The notes below the pieces were generated by a model, which worked only from the letters and a program-made list of their open reading frames with translations, did no database searches and had not been told where the DNA came from. From an uncultured Lachnospiraceae bacterium (GTDB lineage: Bacteria; Bacillota; Clostridia; Lachnospirales; Lachnospiraceae), in the NCBI GenBank assembly GCA_947626945.1, contig CANQUC010000008.1, positions 1 to 64,000 on the forward strand: 64,000 bases of DNA, read 5' to 3'. Shown here piece by piece: positions 24,824-33,206 of this stretch. The position numbers were made by a program, and so were the translations under genes. Each line of letters opens with the position of its first letter. Position 1 is the first letter of the stretch.

Positions 24824-26143
24824 ATGGATTTGTTTGATTATATGAAAGACCAGAACTTAAAAAAAGAATCTCCCCTGGCCTCCCGGATGCGGCCGGTGAC
24901 GCTGGATGAGATCGTGGGCCAGCAGCACATTCTTGGAAAGGACAAGCTGCTGTACCGGGCCATCCAGGCGGACAAGCTGCACTCGATCATCCTTTACGGG
25001 CCTCCCGGAACGGGCAAGACCACCATCGCAAAGGTGATTGCCAACACTACCAGCGCTGTATTTACCCAGATCAACGCCACGGTGGCAGGCAAAAAGGATA
25101 TGGAGGAAGTGGTGGCCCGGGCAAAAAGCGATCTGGCAATGTACGGGAAAAAGACCATCCTGTTTGTGGACGAAATTCACCGGTTCAACAAAGGCCAGCA
25201 GGATTATCTGCTTCCCTTTGTGGAGGAGGGAACCCTGGTGCTCATTGGGGCCACCACGGAAAATCCCTATTTTGAAGTAAACAATGCGCTGATCTCCCGC
25301 TCAATCGTGTTTGAACTGAAGGCCCTGGAGCAGGCGGATATTGAAAAGCTGATCCTGCGGGCGGTGTACGACCAGGAGCGGGGCATGGGCGCCTACAAGG
25401 CGCAGATCGATGAGGACGCCAGGGTGTTTCTGGCGGACATTGCCAACGGAGACGCCAGAGCCGCCCTGAACGCGGTGGAGCTTGGCGTGCTGACCACGCC
25501 CCGCGGTGAGGACGGCCTGATCCACCTGACGCTGCAGGTGGCCCAGGAATGTATTCAGAAACGGGCGGTGCGCTACGACAAAAGCGGAGACAGTCATTAT
25601 GACACGGTTTCCGCGTTTATCAAAAGCATGCGGGGCTCAGATCCGGACGCGGCGGTATATTACCTGGCCAGGATGCTTTACGCCGGGGAAAGCGTGACGT
25701 TCATTGCCAGGCGGATCATGATCTGTGCTTCCGAAGATGTGGGAAACGCGGATCCCCAGGCCCTGCAGGTAGCGGTGGCGGCCGCTCAGGCAGTGGAGCG
25801 GGTGGGCATGCCGGAATCTCAGCTGATTCTTGCCCAGGCGGTGATCTATGTTGCCACCGCGCCAAAAAGCAACGCCTGCACGCTGGCCATTGATCAGGCA
25901 ACGGAGGCGGTAAAGAATTTTGAGACGGCCCCCGTGCCGGTTCACCTGCAGGACAGTCATTACAAAGGCGCCGGAAAACTGGGCCACGGCGTGGGGTATC
26001 AGTATGCCCACGATTTCCCGAAGCACTATGTGAAGCAGCAGTATTTGCCGGACGGCCTTACGGACCGGGTGTTTTACGAACCTACGGAAAACGGTTATGA
26101 AAAGAACATAAAGGATCATATGAAATGGCTGAAAGAACAGTAA
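24824..26143 (+). CDS. rarA: replication-associated recombination protein RarA (MgsA)
   Basis: A 439-residue AAA ATPase of the clamp-loader-like RarA/MgsA/WRNIP1 family that acts at stalled forks. Walker A is YGPPGTGKTT, Walker B LFVDEIHRF, and sensor region GATTENPYFEV. The C-terminal tetramerisation domain (SDPDAAVYYLARML, ASEDVGNADP, HYKGAGKLGHG) is complete. The length matches the family. The next gene overlaps its last 19 bp. Confidence 0.95.
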   Translation: MDLFDYMKDQNLKKESPLASRMRPVTLDEIVGQQHILGKDKLLYRAIQADKLHSIILYGPPGTGKTTIAKVIANTTSAVFTQINATVAGKKDMEEVVARAKSDLAMYGKKTILFVDEIHRFNKGQQDYLLPFVEEGTLVLIGATTENPYFEVNNALISRSIVFELKALEQADIEKLILRAVYDQERGMGAYKAQIDEDARVFLADIANGDARAALNAVELGVLTTPRGEDGLIHLTLQVAQECIQKRAVRYDKSGDSHYDTVSAFIKSMRGSDPDAAVYYLARMLYAGESVTFIARRIMICASEDVGNADPQALQVAVAAAQAVERVGMPESQLILAQAVIYVATAPKSNACTLAIDQATEAVKNFETAPVPVHLQDSHYKGAGKLGHGVGYQYAHDFPKHYVKQQYLPDGLTDRVFYEPTENGYEKNIKDHMKWLKEQ

Positions 26144-26931
26144 GCAAAAACGGATCTGCCGGGCAGACCCATGAGAAAGGGGCGGCGCTTTCCCATCCCT
26201 TTCCCGGCGTTCGCCGGATGGAACGGACTTCCTACGGAGGCGATCAGGGACAGCTTCCGGCAAAACGCCTGCAAAAATACGGCTGCGGCGTAATCAGCGC
26301 CACCGATCTGCTGTATTACCTGCACCTATACCGGCAGGACTGCGGCAGCTTTCTCTTTGGCGGAGAGCGGACCAGACGGCAGGACGCCGGAAATACGCAG
26401 GCGCGGCCCGCAAATCGGCCTGTCTCTGCAGAGCCGGAGGCCTATAACAGCTGGGCCGGATATCTGGCGGCCCGCTATTTTCCGGTATTGCCTTTTTTGG
26501 GACTGAACGGATTTATGCTGGTGTTTGGCCTGAACCGGTATTTCAGAAAAAACCGGATCCCCCTTTGGGCAGGCTGGGGCGTGCCGTCAAAGAAGCTCTG
26601 GAAGCGGATCGAACAGATGCTTTCCGGGGATCTGCCGGTGATCCTGGCCATCGGGCCCAATTTTCCGTTCCTTTGGGGACGCCGCAAGCTTGCGCTGTAT
26701 ACAAAGGATTCCGGAGGCGCCTGCCAAAAAGCGCTGGAGACAAAGGCCCATTATGTAACCGTAACCGGCGCGGAGGATCTCTGGCTGGAGGTTTCTTCCT
26801 GGGGAAAAAGGTATTACATCAACAAAGAGGAATATCTGGAGTATGTGAGAAGACACAGCTGTTTTCTTACCAGCAATCTGGTATGGCTGCGGGAAAAAAA
26901 GCGGCCGGGGAGGCGTCAATGTGAAAAATAA
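26125..26931 (+). CDS. hypothetical protein with papain/C39-like Cys-His pattern
   Basis: A 268-residue soluble protein. After a variable N-terminus it has LQKYGCGVISATDLLYYL, with a Cys in an N-terminal helix, and later TKAHYVTVTGAEDLWLEVSS, a His on a strand followed by a typical beta-hairpin. This order (Cys helix, then H-[FY]-V-x-V strand) is that of C39/papain-like cysteine peptidases, so a peptidase or pseudo-peptidase fold is inferred. No signal peptide. The start at 26125 has AAAGGA and overlaps rarA; ATG 26218 is an alternative without a ribosome site. The end overlaps the patatin gene by 11 bp, suggesting they act together. Confidence 0.6.
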   Translation: MAERTVSKNGSAGQTHEKGAALSHPFPGVRRMERTSYGGDQGQLPAKRLQKYGCGVISATDLLYYLHLYRQDCGSFLFGGERTRRQDAGNTQARPANRPVSAEPEAYNSWAGYLAARYFPVLPFLGLNGFMLVFGLNRYFRKNRIPLWAGWGVPSKKLWKRIEQMLSGDLPVILAIGPNFPFLWGRRKLALYTKDSGGACQKALETKAHYVTVTGAEDLWLEVSSWGKRYYINKEEYLEYVRRHSCFLTSNLVWLREKKRPGRRQCEK

Positions 26932-27784
26932 CGGAGAAAAAACAGGACTGGTGCTGGAGGGCGGAGGTTTTCGCGGAATCTACACCGCGGGAGTGCTGGA
27001 CGTGTTTCTGGAACAGGGGCTGGAATTTGACGGGGTCATCGGCGTATCCGCGGGAGCCATTCACGGCTGCTCCTTTATCTCAGGTCAAAAGGGCAGAAGC
27101 ATCCGCTACTACAAAAAATACTGTACCCATAAGCGTTTTATGAGCATACAGAGCTGGCTTAAAACCGGCAACGCGGTGGAGACGGAGTTTTGCTATCATG
27201 AACTGCCGGAAAAGCTGGATCCTTATGATTATCAGGCTTTTGACCGGTCGGATGTAAAATTCTATGTGACCTGCACCAACGTGGAAAGCGGCAGGGCGGA
27301 GTACCTGCAGGTTCACGATATGAAAAAGGAGATTGATCTTCTGCGGGGGTCGGCTTCACTGCCTTATTTTTCCAGGACAGTGGCCTGGGAGGGAAAACAG
27401 TACCTGGACGGAGGCTGCAGCGACAGCGTGCCCGTAAAGGCTTTTCAGAAGATGGGATATGGCCGGAACGTGGTAGTGCTCACCCGGGAGAAGGGCTATG
27501 TGAAAAAACCGGAAAAGATCTGGATGGCAAAGCTGTTTTACAGAAAGTATCCGGCTTTCTGCAGGGCGCTGACTACCCGGCATCTGGTCTACAACCGGAC
27601 CTTAAAGCAGATCAGGGACATGGAAGAGGCGGGCAGCGTGTTTGTGATACAGCCCCAAAGCCCTCTTTCCATCGGCAGAATGGAAAGAAACCGGGACAAG
27701 ATCCAGGAAGTGTACGACAGAGGCAGAAAGGACGCCGAGGAGAGCATGAGCCGGCTGAAAGCATGGCTTGCCCGGGAGGCGTAA
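26921..27784 (+). CDS. patatin-like phospholipase (YjjU-type)
   Basis: A 287-residue serine lipase-like acyl hydrolase. The oxyanion loop EGGGFRGIYTAGVLD, nucleophile elbow GVSAG (Ser in IGVSAGAIHG) and catalytic Asp in YLDGGCSDSVP are all present. The start is GTG at 26921 with GGGGAGG upstream, overlapping the preceding gene. It is expected to be cytosolic or membrane associated and to release fatty acids from phospholipids. Confidence 0.9.
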   Translation: MKNNGEKTGLVLEGGGFRGIYTAGVLDVFLEQGLEFDGVIGVSAGAIHGCSFISGQKGRSIRYYKKYCTHKRFMSIQSWLKTGNAVETEFCYHELPEKLDPYDYQAFDRSDVKFYVTCTNVESGRAEYLQVHDMKKEIDLLRGSASLPYFSRTVAWEGKQYLDGGCSDSVPVKAFQKMGYGRNVVVLTREKGYVKKPEKIWMAKLFYRKYPAFCRALTTRHLVYNRTLKQIRDMEEAGSVFVIQPQSPLSIGRMERNRDKIQEVYDRGRKDAEESMSRLKAWLAREA

Positions 27785-27817
27785 AAAAATACAAAAGAAC
27801 AAAGACGGAGAAAAAAG

Positions 27818-28990
27818 ATGGAAGAACAAAAGAACAGCTATGACGAGCAATGGCATCTGCCGGGATATGAACAGCGGCTCAGACAGGTAAAGCGCTTCCG
27901 CAGGATAGCGGTGACAGCTGCTGTGGCGGCGGCGCTGGTGGTAACGGTTATTCTGGTGCTGATTATCCGAAATCAGACCGGCACGAAAACAAAGGCGCCT
28001 CAGGCCCTGAAAGAGCCCCCTGTACAGACGGCGGAGGTAAAGGAACCGGAAACATCCCCAGATCCGGAAGAAACCGCCACCGCCCAGGAACCGGTATCCC
28101 TTACGGTAACCTTTACCGGAGACTGTACCTTTGGAAAAAACGACAGCTTGGACTATGACGTAAGCTTCAACGCCTATTACGATACAAAAGGCCCCGACTA
28201 TTTTCTGCAGAATGTGCGTTCCATTTTTGAGGCGGACGACCTGACGGTGGTGAATTTTGAGGGAACCCTGACCCAGTCTCAGGAGCGGGCGGACAAGCAA
28301 TTCAGCTTTAAGGGGGATCCCGCCTATGCGCAGATCCTTTCCGGAAGTTCTGTGGAGGCTGCCAACCTGGCAAACAATCACAGCCACGATTACGGGGAAC
28401 AAAGCTATACAGACACGAAAACCTATTTGCAGGAAGCCGGCATCACCACCTTTGGTTACGATGAGACGGCGGTTGTGGATGTGAAAGGCGTTAAGGTAGG
28501 GCTGGTGGGCATTTACGAGCTGAAAGACCATCTGGAGCGGACCCAGCAGCTGAAAGACAATATTGCCAGTGTAAAGGCTCAGGGAGCCCAGCTGATCATC
28601 GTGATCTTTCACTGGGGAAATGAAAGAGAGACGACCCCCGATGAAAATCAGGTGACCCTGGGGCATCTGGCCATTGACGAGGGGGCCCATGTGGTAGTGG
28701 GACATCATCCCCATGTGATCCAGCCCATTGAAAAGTACAAGGGCAGGTATATTGCCTACAGCATGGCCAATTTCTGCTTTGGAGGCAATTCTTCCCCCAG
28801 TGATACAGATACGTTTCTGTTTCAGCAGACCTTTACCGTAGAGGGAGATCAGGTGGCCCAGGACGATCAGATCAATCTGATTCCCTGTACCGTTACCTCG
28901 GCGGAGGGGTACAATGATTACTGTCCTACGCCCGCGGAGGGCGACAGGGCTCAGCTGATCATGGATCGGATCCAGGCGCCTCTGGAGTGA
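27818..28990 (+). CDS. membrane-anchored CapA-family metallophosphatase-like protein
   Basis: A 390-residue protein with one N-terminal membrane helix (residues about 31-52, VTAAVAAALVVTVILVLII), a short Pro/Glu/Thr-rich linker, then a CapA/PgsA (poly-gamma-glutamate synthesis) metallophosphatase-type domain: FTGDCTFG, VVNFEGTLT, ANNHSHDYG, FHWGNE and VVGHHPHVIQP. The His-rich metal-binding residues of the family are present. The domain faces outside. No capsule genes are adjacent, so the substrate is open. A shared bidirectional terminator separates it from typA. Confidence 0.87.
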   Translation: MEEQKNSYDEQWHLPGYEQRLRQVKRFRRIAVTAAVAAALVVTVILVLIIRNQTGTKTKAPQALKEPPVQTAEVKEPETSPDPEETATAQEPVSLTVTFTGDCTFGKNDSLDYDVSFNAYYDTKGPDYFLQNVRSIFEADDLTVVNFEGTLTQSQERADKQFSFKGDPAYAQILSGSSVEAANLANNHSHDYGEQSYTDTKTYLQEAGITTFGYDETAVVDVKGVKVGLVGIYELKDHLERTQQLKDNIASVKAQGAQLIIVIFHWGNERETTPDENQVTLGHLAIDEGAHVVVGHHPHVIQPIEKYKGRYIAYSMANFCFGGNSSPSDTDTFLFQQTFTVEGDQVAQDDQINLIPCTVTSAEGYNDYCPTPAEGDRAQLIMDRIQAPLE

Positions 28991-29004
28991 CCGGAGGCGA
29001 AAGC

Positions 29005-29032
29005 TCCGGAAAAACAGGTTATTTTTTCCGGA
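29005..29032. terminator. bidirectional intrinsic terminator
   Basis: TCCGGAAAAA (29005-29014) pairs with TTTTTCCGGA (29023-29032). The A and T tracts are part of the stem, so it works in both directions. The typA stop codon lies in the loop. Confidence 0.75.
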
Positions 29033-30845
29033 AAGCTTCCCGTTTCCGCAGGGTAGGGTCCAGCTGTTTTTTTCTAAGCCGCAAATGCTGGGGAGTTACC
29101 TCCAGAAGCTCGTCGGTGTCAATAAATTCCAGATACTGTTCCAGACTGAGAAGTCTGGGCGGCGTCAGGCGAAGGGCTTCGTCGGAACCGGAGGCGCGGG
29201 TATTGGTCAGCTGCTTCCGTTTGCAGACGTTGACCTCGATATCATCCGTCTTGGCGTTCTGGCCTACGATCATGCCGGCGTAAACCTGCTCGCCGGGGCC
29301 GATGAACAGCGCGCCGCGCTCCTGGGCGTTAAAGAGGCCGTAGGTGATGGATTCGCCGGACTCAAAGGCAATGAGGGAGCCCTGGCTTCGATACTGAATA
29401 TCTCCCTTGTAGGGGGCGTAGCCGTCAAAGATGGTATTGAGAACGCCGGTGCCCTTTGTATCCGTCAGGAATTCTCCCCGGTAGCCGATCAGGCCTCTGG
29501 AAGGAATGAGAAATTCCAGACGGGTAGAACCGCTGCCGGCTACGGTCATATTCTGCAGTTCTCCTTTCCGCTGGCTCAGCTTGTCGATAACCGTTCCGGA
29601 GTATTCCTCCGGAATATCCACATAGGCAAGCTCCATAGGCTCCAGCTTCCTGCCCCTGCTGTCGGTTTTGTACAATACTTCTGCCTTGCTGACGGCAAAT
29701 TCATAGCCTTCCCGGCGCATATTCTCAATGAGCACCGAAAGGTGCAGCTCCCCTCTTCCGGAAACCTTAAAGCTGTCGGGAGAATCGGTTTCTTCCACCC
29801 GCAGGCTTACGTCCGTATTGAGTTCCCGAAACAGCCGGTCCCGCAAATGCCGGGAGGTAACGTATTTTCCCTCCAGGCCCGCCAAAGGACTGTCGTTTAC
29901 CATAAACTGCATGGCGATGGTAGGCTCGGAGATCTTCTGAAAAGGAATGGGCACCGGATTTTCAGGGGAACAGATGGTGTCCCCGATGTGAATGTCCGCA
30001 ATGCCGGAAATGGCTACAATGGAGCCTACAGTCGCGCTGGCCACGTCGGTTTTGTTCAGCCCGTCAAACTCATACAGCTTGCTGATCTTTACCTTGTGCT
30101 GTTTTTCCGGATCGTGGGCGTTGACGATGACCACCTCGTCATTGACATGAAGCGTGCCGTTGTCTACCTTTCCCACGCCGATGCGGCCTACATACTCGTT
30201 GTAGTCGATGGTGCTGATCAGCACCTGGGTATCCGCGTCGGGATCTCCCTCCGGCGCGGGGATATAATTGATGATCGTTTCAAACAGCGGTTTCATGGAA
30301 TTGGAGTTGGCCGGCAGATCCAGGGCCGCGTAGCCGTATTTTGCGGAAGCATACACAAAGGGACAGTCCAGCTGCTCATCGGAAGCGTCCAGATCCAGAA
30401 ACAGCTCCAGCACTTCATCAATCACTTCATTTGGCCTTGCCTCGGGCCGGTCAATCTTATTGATGCACACGATCACCGGCAGATCCAGTTCCAGCGCTTT
30501 TTTCAGCACAAACCGGGTCTGGGGCATGGAGCCTTCAAAAGCGTCCACCACCAGAATCACGCCGTTGACCATTTTCAGAACCCGTTCTACTTCTCCCCCG
30601 AAGTCCGCGTGGCCGGGGGTGTCAACGATATTGATCTTAATATTCTTATAATAAACGGCGGTATTTTTTGACAGAATGGTAATACCCCGTTCCCGCTCCA
30701 GATCATTGGAATCCATGACCCGCTCCGCCACTTCCTGATTGGCGCGGAATACGCCGCTTTGTTTCAACAGCTCGTCCACCAGGGTAGTCTTTCCGTGGTC
30801 AACGTGGGCAATGATGGCAATGTTTCTGATATCTTCTCGTCTCAT
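29019..30845 (-). CDS. typA: translational GTPase TypA/BipA
   Basis: A 608-residue ribosome-associated GTPase of the EF-G/LepA class. G1 is AHVDHGKTT, G3 DTPGHADFGGEVER, and G4 NKIDRPEARP. Domain II, the EF-G-like III and V domains and the TypA-specific C-terminus (QYRSQGSLIAFESG, LFNAQERG) follow in order. The length is as usual. The start at 30845 has TGGAGGAA upstream. Confidence 0.97.
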   Translation of the reverse strand: MRREDIRNIAIIAHVDHGKTTLVDELLKQSGVFRANQEVAERVMDSNDLERERGITILSKNTAVYYKNIKINIVDTPGHADFGGEVERVLKMVNGVILVVDAFEGSMPQTRFVLKKALELDLPVIVCINKIDRPEARPNEVIDEVLELFLDLDASDEQLDCPFVYASAKYGYAALDLPANSNSMKPLFETIINYIPAPEGDPDADTQVLISTIDYNEYVGRIGVGKVDNGTLHVNDEVVIVNAHDPEKQHKVKISKLYEFDGLNKTDVASATVGSIVAISGIADIHIGDTICSPENPVPIPFQKISEPTIAMQFMVNDSPLAGLEGKYVTSRHLRDRLFRELNTDVSLRVEETDSPDSFKVSGRGELHLSVLIENMRREGYEFAVSKAEVLYKTDSRGRKLEPMELAYVDIPEEYSGTVIDKLSQRKGELQNMTVAGSGSTRLEFLIPSRGLIGYRGEFLTDTKGTGVLNTIFDGYAPYKGDIQYRSQGSLIAFESGESITYGLFNAQERGALFIGPGEQVYAGMIVGQNAKTDDIEVNVCKRKQLTNTRASGSDEALRLTPPRLLSLEQYLEFIDTDELLEVTPQHLRLRKKQLDPTLRKREAFRKK

Positions 30846-30888
30846 GTGATTCCTCCATTTATCATACTGCGGAAAAGCAACTTACTAC

Positions 30889-30916
30889 AATATAGCACAA
30901 TCTGCAAAGAAAACAA
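30889..30916 (-). promoter_or_regulatory. typA promoter
   Basis: On the reverse strand, TTGTTT (30916-30911), 16-bp spacer and TATATT (30894-30889). Confidence 0.5.
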
Positions 30917-30945
30917 GATTTTTTTCAAATTCCGAAGAAAAGGGG

Positions 30946-30974
30946 TTGCATTTTGAATATGAATATGCTATATT
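30946..30974 (+). promoter_or_regulatory. promoter of the SSB-like gene
   Basis: TTGCAT (30946-30951), 17-bp spacer, TATATT (30969-30974). The untranslated leader would be about 260 nt long and contains the small ORF and inverted repeat described below. Confidence 0.6.
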
Positions 30975-31104
30975 AATAAAAAGATACAACACACAATACA
31001 AAAGAGAATCAATCCACATCATACAAAAGACGAAGAAACACGAAAGAGATCGCATTTCGCAAAATGTCCGCGGCTGCAGGCGGAAACCATCGAAAGGAGG
31101 CGAA

Positions 31105-31134
31105 ATGTTTTTGGGATTTTGTCCGTGTTTTTAG
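31105..31134 (+). CDS. 9-codon leader peptide ORF (MFLGFCPCF)
   Basis: ATG at 31105 follows a strong AAAGGAGGCGAA ribosome site and encodes MFLGFCPCF before TAG at 31132-31134. The sequence is unusual, with three Phe, two Cys and a Pro. It lies within the inverted repeat 31112-31153, so ribosome movement could affect the hairpin. This would be a leader-peptide control of the downstream SSB-like gene (inference). Confidence 0.4.
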   Translation: MFLGFCPCF

Positions 31135-31153
31135 TCTTTTTTTTAAAATCCCA
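31112..31153 (+). repeat. 9-bp inverted repeat overlapping the leader ORF
   Basis: TGGGATTTT (31112-31120) pairs with AAAATCCCA (31145-31153), enclosing the rest of the leader ORF and a T-rich tract. No T-run follows the 3' arm, so it is more likely a translational or stability element than a terminator. Confidence 0.45.
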
Positions 31154-31241
31154 ACATATATTTTCATGTAGATAAATATAAAAAAGAGATACTGGCGGCG
31201 GGGGCTGCCTGCGCCGCCTGGAATGAGAAAGGGAGAATCAC

Positions 31242-31877
31242 ATGATGTTGGATAAGGTAATTGAAAACAATCAGGTTTCTATTGTGGGAACCATTGAAAG
31301 CAGCTTTACATTCAGCCATGAAATATTTGGGGAAGGGTTTTACATGGCGGATGTGAGAGTGCAGAGACTCAGCGAATCCTCAGACTGTATTCCGCTGATG
31401 GTGTCGGACCGTCTTGTGGATGTGGGCGTGGATTATACAGGGCAGCAGATCCGGGTAACAGGTCAGTTTCGCTCCTACAACCGGCATGAAGAAAAGCACA
31501 ACCGGCTTGTGCTGTCTGTATTTGCCAGAGAGATCGAATTTTTGGAAGAAGGGGAAGAGCCGGTAAAGACCAATCAGATTTTCCTGGACGGCTATGTGTG
31601 CAAACAGCCTGTGTACAGGAAGACGCCTCTTGGCAGAGAGATCGCCGATCTTCTTGTGGCGGTGAACCGTCCTTACGGCAAGTCCGATTATATACCCTGC
31701 ATCTGCTGGGGAAGAAACGCCAGATTTGCTTCCGGCTTCCAGGTGGGAGGCCATACGCAGATCTGGGGACGCATTCAGAGCAGGGAGTACATCAAAAAGT
31801 TATCTGAGGAGGAGACAGAAAAAAGAGTCGCCTACGAGATCTCCGTCAGCAAGCTGGAGTATCTGGCGGAGGAATAG
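31242..31877 (+). CDS. single-stranded DNA-binding (SSB-like OB-fold) protein
   Basis: A 211-residue protein with two OB-fold-like halves. The first (about residues 1-100) begins NNQVSIVGTIESSFTFSHE; the second resembles a bacterial SSB core (FLDGYVCKQPVYRKTPLGREIADLLVAVNR ... CICWGRNARF, given in parts). The acidic C-terminal tail with a terminal DDDIPF-type peptide, usual in housekeeping SSB, is absent. It is therefore probably a secondary or specialised SSB. GGGAG precedes the start. A perfect 11-bp terminator follows. Confidence 0.78.
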   Translation: MMLDKVIENNQVSIVGTIESSFTFSHEIFGEGFYMADVRVQRLSESSDCIPLMVSDRLVDVGVDYTGQQIRVTGQFRSYNRHEEKHNRLVLSVFAREIEFLEEGEEPVKTNQIFLDGYVCKQPVYRKTPLGREIADLLVAVNRPYGKSDYIPCICWGRNARFASGFQVGGHTQIWGRIQSREYIKKLSEEETEKRVAYEISVSKLEYLAEE

Positions 31878-31890
31878 CAAAGGGAAACCG

Positions 31891-31930
31891 CTTTCGGATC
31901 CTGGCCCGCCGCCCGGATCCGAAAGTTTTT
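31891..31930 (+). terminator. intrinsic terminator of the SSB-like gene
   Basis: CTTTCGGATCC (31891-31901) pairs perfectly with GGATCCGAAAG (31915-31925), followed by TTTTTATT. Confidence 0.9.
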
Positions 31931-31956
31931 ATTGGGAAATTGCTTTGCGATGTACA

Positions 31957-31985
31957 TTGACAAAAAAATACAGAAATGATATATT
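31957..31985 (+). promoter_or_regulatory. promoter of the lysine operon
   Basis: TTGACA (31957-31962), 17-bp spacer, TATATT (31980-31985), about 8 bp before the riboswitch begins. Confidence 0.85.
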
Positions 31986-31999
31986 GGATTTAGCAAGTT

Positions 32000-32192
32000 G
32001 ATAGAGGTTGCGTCATTTAAGAGTATGCTGCCGGATGTGTCAGGCGCAAAAGAAAGCAGCAGAAAGGAAATGACGCCGAAAAGGGATGTTTCCTGAGAAC
32101 ATTCTTTTGGGCATGCGGCAAACAGCCGTATGACTGTCATCCGGATAGAAAAGATTTGATCATAATTGTCTGCTGCCGGATGGGGAGCTATC
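32000..32192 (+). promoter_or_regulatory. lysine riboswitch (L box)
   Basis: Conserved L-box blocks appear in order: GATAGAGGTTGCG at the start of P1/P2, TTTAAGAGTA, GAAAGGAA, GCCGAAAAGG, GACTGTCATCCGG, and the closing TGGGGAGCTATC. The P1 ends GATAG (32000-32004) and CTATC (32188-32192) are complementary. A terminator hairpin follows at 32225. Lysine binding should favour termination before dapA. Confidence 0.95.
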
Positions 32193-32224
32193 TAAAGAGG
32201 AAAGCAACAGGTTGGATCCTTTAG

Positions 32225-32249
32225 AGCAGCTCATAAGCTGCTTTTTTTA
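32225..32249 (+). terminator. riboswitch expression-platform terminator
   Basis: AGCAGCT (32225-32231) and AGCTGCT (32236-32242) with loop CATA, followed by seven T. Confidence 0.88.
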
Positions 32250-32297
32250 TGCGACAAAGGACAGGATGCCGCGAACGCGGCGGAAAAGGAGGATTTT

Positions 32298-33191
32298 ATG
32301 GCTATATTTGAAGGCGCTGGCGTTGCGATTGTGACTCCTATGAAAGAAGATCTTTCCGTGAATTATGAGAAGCTGGAGCAGCTTCTGGATTTTCAGATAG
32401 AAAACGGCACGGACGCCATTATCATCTGCGGGACTACGGGGGAATCTTCCACGCTGACCCATGAGGAGCATCTGAACTGCATCCGGCATACGGTCAGCTA
32501 TGTAAACAGGCGAATCCCGGTGATTGCCGGTACAGGGTCAAACTGCACCCAGACCGCGATCTATCTCTCAAAAGAAGCGGAAAAATACGGCGCGGACGGC
32601 CTGCTTCTGGTGACCCCTTATTACAACAAGGCTACCCAGGGCGGACTTTGCAGGCACTTCGGGGCAGTGGCGGACGAGGTGAAGCTTCCTGTTGTGCTGT
32701 ACAACGTGCCAAGCCGCACCGGCTGCAACATTCTGCCGGAGACTGTGGCAGAGATGGTCCGCAGCCATGACAACATCAAAGGGGTGAAAGAAGCAAGCGG
32801 CAACATTTCTCAGGTGGCAAAGCTAGCCCGGCTTACTGAGGGAAAGGTGGACATTTATTCCGGAAACGACGACCAGATCGTGCCGGTGCTTTCTCTTGGC
32901 GGCAAGGGGGTAATCTCGGTGCTGTCTAACGTGGCTCCCGGAAAGACCCATGAAATTGTGGCAAGTTACCTGGCGGGAGACGTGGAAAAGAGCCGCAGGC
33001 TTCAGCTGGAGGCGCTGCCGCTGATTGAGCAGCTTTTCTGTGAGGTGAATCCCATTCCCGTAAAAGCCGCGCTGAACCTGATGGGCTTTGAGGTGGGTTC
33101 CCTGCGTGAGCCTCTTACGGATCTGGAACCGCTTCATGTGGAGACGCTGCGGAAGGCCATGCAGGATTACGGCCTGCAGACAGTCTGTTAA
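32298..33191 (+). CDS. dapA: 4-hydroxy-tetrahydrodipicolinate synthase
   Basis: A 297-residue TIM-barrel aldolase condensing pyruvate with aspartate semialdehyde, the first step of the DAP branch. It shows GTTGESSTL, the YNVPSRTG motif with the active-site Tyr, and the Schiff-base Lys in GVKEASGN. First gene of the riboswitch-controlled operon; AAAAGGAGG precedes the start. Confidence 0.97.
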   Translation: MAIFEGAGVAIVTPMKEDLSVNYEKLEQLLDFQIENGTDAIIICGTTGESSTLTHEEHLNCIRHTVSYVNRRIPVIAGTGSNCTQTAIYLSKEAEKYGADGLLLVTPYYNKATQGGLCRHFGAVADEVKLPVVLYNVPSRTGCNILPETVAEMVRSHDNIKGVKEASGNISQVAKLARLTEGKVDIYSGNDDQIVPVLSLGGKGVISVLSNVAPGKTHEIVASYLAGDVEKSRRLQLEALPLIEQLFCEVNPIPVKAALNLMGFEVGSLREPLTDLEPLHVETLRKAMQDYGLQTVC

Positions 33192-33206
33192 AAAGGAGGG
33201 ATCAGG

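Noticed and set aside
26920..27784. Patatin gene as part of a CBASS antiphage system
   Set aside because: No CD-NTase or sensor gene is nearby; the neighbours are rarA and a CapA-type protein.
29085..30671. Plus-strand ORF of 528 codons opposite typA
   Set aside because: Antisense shadow of a clear GTPase gene without ribosome site or protein-like motifs.
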